A stretch of DNA of 10,425 nucleotides from an uncultured Collinsella sp. (lineage in GTDB: Bacteria > Actinomycetota > Coriobacteriia > Coriobacteriales > Coriobacteriaceae), in NCBI GenBank assembly GCA_900553935.1, contig USFK01000034.1, positions 1-10,425 on the forward strand. The letters run 5' to 3'. The position numbers and the translations under genes are program-made. The notes under the pieces are model-generated. The model made no database searches. It had not been told where the DNA came from and saw nothing but the letters and a program-made list of their open reading frames with translations. Below are positions 6,606 to 10,425 of the stretch, in pieces (the first letter of the stretch is position 1; every line of letters starts with the position of its first letter).

Positions 6606-6741
6606 GCCGCCCCGTAGCGAGGCCCCGGACCTTTACTCGCTATTTCGGACAGTCCTGGCTCACGACGGAGGCGCCACTGGCGCCTCCTGTTCGTGCGGAA
6701 CTCATATCGAGCAAAGGTCCAGGCCCTCGCTACGGGGCAGC
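6606..6741. repeat. Long imperfect inverted repeat, 34-base arms
   Basis: The left arm (6606-6639) and right arm (6708-6741) are reverse complements with about five mismatches; the shared core is CCCCGTAGCGAGG. Inside is a perfect 9-bp stem, GGAGGCGCC (6667-6675) / GGCGCCTCC (6679-6687), with loop ACT. CACGA/TCGTG pair just outside it (6661-6665, 6691-6695). The whole could fold into one hairpin of about 136 bases. It starts 12 bases after the nrdD stop. There is no T run after it, so it is not a classic terminator. The form suggests a non-coding palindromic element or MITE. Mismatches between the arms suggest age or selection for structure. Confidence 0.8.
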
Positions 6742-6777
6742 CGAGCTGACGTAGCTGAGATGCAGCACACAGCCTGC

Positions 6778-6855
6778 TCACTCCTCGAAGTTCTTAGCGG
6801 AAATGAGTTGACCTGCGACAACGGTCTGCTTGCGATAACGGTTGAGCTGCAGCAT
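6778..6855 (-). CDS. Possible 25-aa small protein or gene remnant
   Basis: On the minus strand, ATG at 6855 opens 25 codons ending in TGA at 6778 (N-terminus MLQLNRYRKQTVV, C-terminus SAKNFEE). Nearly every codon is one favoured in the flanking genes (AAC, CGT, CGC, AAG, CAG, ACC, GTC, TTC, GAG), unusual for non-coding DNA. The only ribosome-site-like GAGGT lies 12 bases before the ATG, rather far. An in-frame ATG at 6903 would give 41 aa, but that extension has rare codons. No family is recognised. A plus-strand frame (6760-6897, 45 aa) crosses the same DNA and is a weaker alternative. Confidence 0.3.
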   Translation of the reverse strand: MLQLNRYRKQTVVAGQLISAKNFEE

Positions 6856-6884
6856 TGTTTTTATTGGACCTCGAACCCTATACT
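6855..6884 (+). promoter_or_regulatory. Probable nrdG promoter
   Basis: TTGTTT (6855-6860) and TATACT (6879-6884) are spaced 18 bases apart, with a T-rich spacer start. Transcription would begin near 6891 and give a leader of about 130 bases containing the 6920-7005 inverted repeat. No NrdR box is visible here, unlike upstream of nrdD. Confidence 0.5.
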
Positions 6885-6910
6885 CGATGTTCGCTGAGTT
6901 CATTGAGTAT
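6880..6910. repeat. Small palindrome over the nrdG -10
   Basis: ATACTCGATG (6880-6889) and CATTGAGTAT (6901-6910) are inverted copies with one mismatch, separated by 11 bases. The left half covers most of the likely -10, so it could be an operator. As RNA it could also form a small hairpin. No known regulator is recognised from it. Confidence 0.5.
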
Positions 6911-6919
6911 CGCTCGCGA

Positions 6920-7005
6920 GGGGTCTGGAGTATATCGTCCCGCCCACAGTTTCGCAGGCCGAAGGCCGAGAATGTTTGAGGACGGGATGATATACTCCAG
7001 ACCCC
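6920..7005. repeat. 23-bp inverted repeat just before nrdG
   Basis: The left arm (6920-6942, starting GGGGTCTGGAGTATATC) and right arm (6983-7005) are reverse complements with one mismatch in 23. The 40-base centre contains GGCCGAAGGCC (6957-6967), a further small stem. The right arm ends one base before the nrdG ribosome site AGGAAGG (7007-7013). A transcript from the 6879 promoter would fold a very stable hairpin against the ribosome site. It shares no obvious sequence with the 6606-6741 element. It could be regulatory or a mobile palindromic unit. Confidence 0.82.
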
Positions 7006-7019
7006 CAGGAAGGTTACCT

Positions 7020-7601
7020 ATGAACTACGCGAACATTAAGTATTTCGACATTGCTGATGGAGAAGGCGTTCGTACTTCTCTGTTTGTGAGTGGGTGCCGT
7101 CGTGGGTGCAAGAACTGCTTTAACTCTGTCGCGTGGGACTTTGCTGCGGGCGAGCCGTTTGATCGCACCGTCGAGGACAAGATTATCGAGAGCCTCGACC
7201 ATCCCTTTATTGATGGCCTGACGATTCTGGGCGGGGAGCCCATGGAGCCCGAGAATCAGGCTGGGCTCGTTGATTTTGTCGAGCGTGTTCGCGCGGCCTA
7301 TCCAGTGGGCTCGGGGAAGACTATTTGGTGCTTTACCGGTGACGTGCTCGAGGAGCTTATGCCGGGCGGTCGCCATCATACCGAGGTGACGGATCGCATC
7401 CTTGCCTGCCTTGACATGTTGGTGGACGGCCCGTTTGTTCAAGATCTGTACGATATCTCGTTGCGTTTTAGGGGCTCGAGCAATCAGCGCGTGATCGATA
7501 TGAATGCCACGCGCGCCCGTGCTGAGCGCGAGGGCGTTGCGCTTTGTGATGCGGTTGAACTTTGGCGTGATGATCCGGTCTATTCGACCCATACTATGTA
7601 G
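7020..7601 (+). CDS. nrdG: Anaerobic ribonucleotide reductase activase, 193 aa
   Basis: A radical-SAM enzyme that cleaves S-adenosylmethionine with a 4Fe-4S cluster to place the glycyl radical on NrdD. The cluster motif CxxxCxxC is at C26, C30 and C33 (SGCRRGCKNCFN). GGEP (from TILGGEP) is the SAM-binding motif, and DGPF is conserved later. The length is slightly above the usual 155-180. Start: ATG 7020 follows AGGAAGG with a 6-base spacer, and the protein begins MNYANIKYFDIADGEG, the standard N-terminus of the family. The frame is open upstream to 6855, but only through the inverted-repeat DNA. folE follows after 66 bases, suggesting a shared transcript. Confidence 0.96.
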   Translation: MNYANIKYFDIADGEGVRTSLFVSGCRRGCKNCFNSVAWDFAAGEPFDRTVEDKIIESLDHPFIDGLTILGGEPMEPENQAGLVDFVERVRAAYPVGSGKTIWCFTGDVLEELMPGGRHHTEVTDRILACLDMLVDGPFVQDLYDISLRFRGSSNQRVIDMNATRARAEREGVALCDAVELWRDDPVYSTHTM

Positions 7602-7628
7602 CTTGTGGTCGATGCCGGAGGGCGTGGT

Positions 7629-7634
7629 ACCATA
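7629..7634 (+). promoter_or_regulatory. Possible extended -10 before folE
   Basis: TGGTACCAT contains a TG-N extension and a 4-of-6 hexamer about 35 bases before the folE start. No convincing -35 is spaced from it. It would allow some folE expression independent of nrdG, but read-through from nrdG is equally plausible. Confidence 0.2.
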
Positions 7635-7667
7635 GCGCGAACGTGAAATCGGAAAAGTGAGGCCCAG

Positions 7668-8225
7668 ATGGTCGATCAGGAAAAAGTCGAGGCCGCCATT
7701 AAGCTGTTGCTTGAGGGCATAGGCGAGGACCCAACTCGTGAGGGCCTGCTGGAGACCCCGGCGCGCGTTGCCCGTATGTATGGTGAGATTGCCGGCGGCA
7801 TGGACCAGAGTGCTGAGGAGCACCTGTCCAAAACCTTTGCCGTCGCTTCGAACGATTTGGTTATCGAGCGCGACATCACGTTCTACTCGCTGTGCGAACA
7901 TCATCTGCTGCCGTTTTATGGCAAGGTCGCCATTGGTTATATCCCTAACGGTCGGGTGGCTGGGCTTTCCAAGCTCGCCCGCACGGTTGAGGTTTATGCC
8001 CGTCGTCTTCAGCTGCAGGAGCAACTGTGTGCACAGGTTGCCGATGCCCTCATGGACTATCTCGCTCCCCAGGGAGCGATTGTGTTGATGGAGGCCGAGC
8101 ATATGTGCATGACGATGCGTGGCGTGCAAAAGCCCGGCACCAAGACCGTGACGCTCGCTCGCCGCGGCGTCTTTGAGACCGATCCCGCGCTCGAGGAGCG
8201 TTTCTTTAGGATGCTGGGCCGCTAA
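7668..8225 (+). CDS. folE: GTP cyclohydrolase I, 185 aa
   Basis: Converts GTP to 7,8-dihydroneopterin triphosphate, the first step of folate synthesis. The zinc ligands are present: C76 and H79 in SLCEHHLLPFYGK, and C147 in EHMCMTMRG. The substrate-site segments GLSKLAR (99-105) and R151-G152 are also present. The N-terminal EDPTREGLLETPARVARM motif is typical of the family. Length is typical of the short bacterial form. The start ATG follows GTGAGG (7657-7662). It is 66 bases after nrdG and 2 bases before the HD-domain gene, so it is probably translated in concert with the latter. Confidence 0.97.
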   Translation: MVDQEKVEAAIKLLLEGIGEDPTREGLLETPARVARMYGEIAGGMDQSAEEHLSKTFAVASNDLVIERDITFYSLCEHHLLPFYGKVAIGYIPNGRVAGLSKLARTVEVYARRLQLQEQLCAQVADALMDYLAPQGAIVLMEAEHMCMTMRGVQKPGTKTVTLARRGVFETDPALEERFFRMLGR

Positions 8226-8227
8226 CC

Positions 8228-8809
8228 ATGAGAGTCGTCAACGACTTTACATCGAAGACCGATGAGGGGACGTCGCGTCGCGGCTTTATGGCTTCGGGCC
8301 TGGCCCCCTTTGGTGCCATGCCTCGCATTGATTACATTTGTGCCAACGGGCTGTTCCGGCGGCACCTGGGCAACATCGTACAGTTGGAATCGGGGCGCAT
8401 CTTCTGCCGCCACGGTATTGACCATCTGCTCGATGTCGCTCGCATTATGTGGATCAAGAAGCTCGAGGAGCAGCTCGAATTTGACCGCGAGGTCATCTAC
8501 GCCACGGCACTTCTTCACGATATCGGCAAAGATGAACAGTATGAATCGGGTATATCCCATGATGTTGCAAGCGAACGCGTCGCTGATGCGATTCTCGGCG
8601 GCATGCCCGATGACGTGGCGTTTGAGCCGGCCGATGCCGCAGCCATTAAGACGGCCATTCTGGGCCATCGAAAGCTGCGCGTGAACAGCCAACCGCTTGA
8701 GCGTCTGCTCTATGCAGCCGACAAAGCGTCGCGTGCCTGCTTTGCATGCCCCGCGCGCAACGCTTGCAACTGGAGCGATGATAAAAAGAACCTGTCGATT
8801 CGCGTGTAG
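8228..8809 (+). CDS. HD-domain hydrolase with cysteine cluster, in folate operon, 193 aa
   Basis: A predicted metal-dependent phosphohydrolase of the HD superfamily. Metal ligands are likely H62 or H66 (RHGIDHLLDVAR), H97-D98 (LLHDIGK), possibly H111, and D165 (YAADKASR). After the HD fold comes a C-x2-C-x5-C cluster (C171, C174, C180 in CFACPARNACNW), perhaps binding a metal or iron-sulfur cluster. The first 35 residues are outside the domain and poorly conserved-looking. The start ATG is 2 bases after the folE stop with little ribosome site of its own, which suggests translational coupling. It lies between folE and folB. Those two steps need removal of phosphates from dihydroneopterin triphosphate, so a role in pterin dephosphorylation is a reasonable inference, not shown. 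HD proteins near fol genes occur in other anaerobes as far as I recall. Confidence 0.85.
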   Translation: MRVVNDFTSKTDEGTSRRGFMASGLAPFGAMPRIDYICANGLFRRHLGNIVQLESGRIFCRHGIDHLLDVARIMWIKKLEEQLEFDREVIYATALLHDIGKDEQYESGISHDVASERVADAILGGMPDDVAFEPADAAAIKTAILGHRKLRVNSQPLERLLYAADKASRACFACPARNACNWSDDKKNLSIRV

Positions 8810-8852
8810 TTAGTTTGCGCGGTCGGGGTTCTAAACGAAGGAGACGATCGCG

Positions 8853-9338
8853 TTGAGTAACAAGAAACTGCCCGAGAATGCAACCAAGACTGAAGGTGCT
8901 GAGCTCGCCCGCCGTGGAAGGGGCGAAATATCCACCGCAACGGCGGTGCCTCACGTGAGCTATGACGATCTGCGCCATACCGATCGCATTGTCATTGACG
9001 GCCTTGAGGTTTTTGCCAACCATGGCGTGTATCCCGAGGAGAATGCGCTGGGTCAGAAGTTCATCGTTTCTCTGGTGCTCTATGCCGACCTGCGCGCGGC
9101 GGGGGAGCACGATAACCTGGATGCCTCGATTGACTACGGCTCGGTGTGCCACGATGTCGATGGCTATCTGCGCGAGCACACGTTTAAGCTCATCGAGGCG
9201 GCAGCCGAGGGGACAGCCCAGATGCTGCTGCGCCGTTATTCCTCGCTGCTTGGTGTGCGCATAAAGCTCGATAAGCCGTGGGCTCCTGTTGGCCTGCCCC
9301 TGGCAAGCTGCGGCGTCGAGATCGAGCGCGTGCGCTAA
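8853..9338 (+). CDS. folB: Dihydroneopterin aldolase, 161 aa, with N-terminal extension
   Basis: Cleaves 7,8-dihydroneopterin to 6-hydroxymethyl-dihydropterin and glycolaldehyde. The catalytic set is present: E63 (HGVYPEENALGQ), Y95 (IDYGSV) and K141 (LDKPWAPV), matching Glu22, Tyr54 and Lys100 of the S. aureus enzyme. The domain starts only at about residue 45, so the protein is some 40 residues longer than the usual 120. The start TTG 8853 is preceded by AAGGAG (8838-8843) with a 9-base spacer, the best site in the area. GTG 8946 or a later codon would shorten the extension but has no better site. It lies 43 bases after the HD gene. No folP or folK is seen within the window. It converges on the metallopeptidase gene 6 bases away. 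Confidence 0.94.
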   Translation: MSNKKLPENATKTEGAELARRGRGEISTATAVPHVSYDDLRHTDRIVIDGLEVFANHGVYPEENALGQKFIVSLVLYADLRAAGEHDNLDASIDYGSVCHDVDGYLREHTFKLIEAAAEGTAQMLLRRYSSLLGVRIKLDKPWAPVGLPLASCGVEIERVR

Positions 9339-9344
9339 CCGGTT

Positions 9345-10121
9345 CTAATACGACTCTATGGGTGGCTGCTTGAGCCGCTGCGACAGAGCTTTATTGTTGG
9401 GACAGTACGTGTCGAGCAGGGCGTGGAATCGCTGATTGTGGCTTGGCTCGAGCAAGTGGACGAGCTCGTGGGCGACAACCATGTCGAGGCATTCGACAGG
9501 GTAGGCGGCGAGCTCGCGCGCGATGCGAATGGCGCCGGATTTGGGCGTGCATGATCCCCAGCGCGTTTTCATGCTGCGCACGGAGATGCGGGCCACGGTG
9601 ACGCCCATTGCGACTTCGTGCGCGTGCACGATGTCGCGCAGCGCCGATGTGACCTCGGACGCATAGAGCTGGTCGATGTGGGCTTGGAGCTCATCGGACG
9701 TTAGGCCGTCGAGGATTGCGTGCCGCTTGGCCTGTGGGCCTTCGTCCGATTCATCGGTACCCATAAAACTTGCGAAGGTGGCCTGTTTGGGTCGCGGTGC
9801 GGGTGATGCAAAGTTGTGATCGAGTGCATCCTGTACCGTGATGGGCTTGCCCCAAAGTGCAATGATGGACGAGGGGCTGAGCGGCTCTCGTGCCGTCGCC
9901 TGACGCTGCTCGCGCTGGGCAAGTCGGCTGGTAATCCAGGCGCCGTTGCGCTTCACAAACGCTTCGATACGCTCGCGGGTGGCGCCGAGCGGTGCGCTGG
10001 CGTGGACCTCACCGCTCGAAGTGACGCGTAGGTTGAAGTTCTTGACGCACTTTTTGGTAACGACGATGGGGATGGGCGTCCCATCCGGTCGGGATGCGGA
10101 AATCGTAAACTGCTGCGTCAA
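9345..10121 (-). CDS. YgjP-like zinc metallopeptidase, 258 aa
   Basis: A member of the YgjP/DUF45 metal-dependent hydrolase family, related to SprT and M48 peptidases; the cellular substrate is generally unknown. The zinc site is HELVH (H218, E219, H222) with the third ligand probably H228 in EPSHNQRFH. The family motif RWGSC (187-191) precedes it. The N-terminal half is the beta-rich region of the family (KNFNLRVTSSGEVHASAPLG), with a polar insertion at about 100-135. No signal peptide or membrane helix is seen, so it is cytoplasmic. Start: TTG 10121 follows AGAGGA (10133-10128 on this strand) with a 6-base spacer. A TTG at 10184 would force the protein through the hairpin at 10144-10179 and is less likely. 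It may be transcribed with the dipeptidase-like gene upstream. Confidence 0.88.
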   Translation of the reverse strand: MTQQFTISASRPDGTPIPIVVTKKCVKNFNLRVTSSGEVHASAPLGATRERIEAFVKRNGAWITSRLAQREQRQATAREPLSPSSIIALWGKPITVQDALDHNFASPAPRPKQATFASFMGTDESDEGPQAKRHAILDGLTSDELQAHIDQLYASEVTSALRDIVHAHEVAMGVTVARISVRSMKTRWGSCTPKSGAIRIARELAAYPVECLDMVVAHELVHLLEPSHNQRFHALLDTYCPNNKALSQRLKQPPIESY

Positions 10122-10143
10122 AAGCGGTCCTCTGGATTGGGGA

Positions 10144-10179
10144 CGGGCCGGCATGTCGACCGTTCGGCATGCCGGCCCG
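10144..10179. repeat. Perfect 12-bp hairpin between two minus-strand genes
   Basis: CGGGCCGGCATG (10144-10155) and CATGCCGGCCCG (10168-10179) are exact reverse complements around a 12-base loop. It lies 16 bases after the dipeptidase stop and 10 bases before the metallopeptidase ribosome site, reading along the minus strand. No T run follows on either strand, so full termination is doubtful. It could protect or separate the two parts of one message. Confidence 0.75.
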
Positions 10180-10195
10180 CTCAAGGGATGTGAAA

Positions 10196-10425
10196 TTAAT
10201 AACGCTCAAAGAAGGCGAGCGCGTTGTCGCTGCAGAGCTTTTGCATCACGGTCTTGCCAAAATGCTTGGAGAGCATGTTCTGGAACTCGGGCATCATGCT
10301 GGCATCGGAGAGGAAGGCGGGCACAGTGGCGCCGTCCCAGTCGCCACCGAGTGCGATGACGTCCTCGCCGCCCAGGTCGAGCCAGTGCTCGATATGTGCC
10401 GCTAGCTGGTCGAAGGTGACGTCTG
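10196..10425 (-). CDS. M19 (membrane/renal) dipeptidase-like protein, C-terminal fragment
   Basis: The last 75 codons of a gene running in from the window edge, ending in TAA at 10196-10198. The fragment contains HIEHWLDLGGEDVIALGGDWDG, which resembles the conserved H-hydrophobic-GxDxxxLGSDFDG stretch of peptidase M19. The usual ending, a segment leading to a GGN-like LCSDNALAFFERY, follows. M19 enzymes are zinc hydrolases that cleave dipeptides. The catalytic N-terminal part is outside the window, so activity cannot be judged. SDN replaces the common GGN and GGDWDG replaces GSDFDG, which may mark a divergent subfamily. Confidence 0.75.
   Translation of the reverse strand, partial: DVTFDQLAAHIEHWLDLGGEDVIALGGDWDGATVPAFLSDASMMPEFQNMLSKHFGKTVMQKLCSDNALAFFERY

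Larger units (their letters stand above)
6594..7019. other. nrdD-nrdG gap rich in inverted repeats
   Basis: This 426-base gap divides two genes that are usually adjacent. It contains, in order: a long imperfect palindrome (6606-6741), a tiny minus-strand reading frame (6778-6855), a probable nrdG promoter overlapped by a palindrome (6855-6910), and a second long inverted repeat (6920-7005) ending against the nrdG ribosome site. Part of this DNA was probably inserted between the genes, but no transposase or clear target duplication is seen. Confidence 0.6.

Noticed and set aside
6590..6781. 63-codon minus-strand frame through the long palindrome
   Set aside because: The translation comes from the palindrome arms and would run opposite to structural DNA; there is no ribosome site or coding signature.
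6855..7019. Upstream extension of nrdG
   Set aside because: It is encoded by the inverted-repeat DNA and the probable promoter. ATG 7020 has a strong ribosome site and the family's N-terminus.
9338..9345. Shared bidirectional terminator between folB and the metallopeptidase gene
   Set aside because: Only 6 bases lie between the two stop codons and no hairpin with T runs is seen there.

Overview
The window looks like the chromosome of a GC-rich, strictly anaerobic actinobacterium. Codon choice, the oxygen-sensitive class III ribonucleotide reductase and the overall gene style fit Coriobacteriia such as Collinsella. That placement is an impression from the sequence, not a database result. I see no phage, plasmid, CRISPR or insertion-sequence genes.

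Layout. Positions 1-300 hold a tRNA-Leu(GAG) with its promoter and terminator. A two-gene signalling unit follows: a PAS-GAF-PP2C (RsbU/RsbP-like) phosphatase at 319-2664, and a protein at 2743-3489 that fuses an RsbV-like STAS domain to an RsbW-like kinase domain. Together they look like most of a partner-switching circuit, but no sigma factor is in view. Positions 3540-3800 hold a second tRNA unit, tRNA-Gly(GCC) and tRNA-Val(GAC), again with promoter and terminator. Both tRNA promoters carry the same T6-N-A6 element at the same distance from the -35. Positions 3796-4370 have no confident gene. They hold a decayed-looking minus-strand reading frame, a stable hairpin, and a strong NrdR operator pair upstream of nrdD.

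Positions 4371-9338 form a plus-strand block for making DNA precursors and folate: nrdD (anaerobic ribonucleoside-triphosphate reductase), a 426-base gap, nrdG (its radical-SAM activase), folE (GTP cyclohydrolase I), an HD-domain hydrolase with a C-terminal cysteine cluster, and folB (dihydroneopterin aldolase). The last four are closely spaced and probably form one transcript. The nrdD-nrdG gap is the least ordinary stretch. It contains two unrelated long inverted repeats, a small palindrome over the likely nrdG -10, and a tiny minus-strand reading frame with well-chosen codons.

Positions 9345-10425 run on the minus strand: a YgjP-type zinc metallopeptidase, convergent with folB only 6 bases away, and the C-terminal end of an M19 dipeptidase-like protein cut by the window edge. 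A perfect 12-bp hairpin separates these two genes.

Functionally, NrdD/NrdG make deoxynucleotides without oxygen, while FolE and FolB make the pterin part of folate needed for thymidylate and purines. The HD protein lies between two enzymes whose pathway needs a phosphate-removal step, which makes it the best candidate here for an under-described enzyme.
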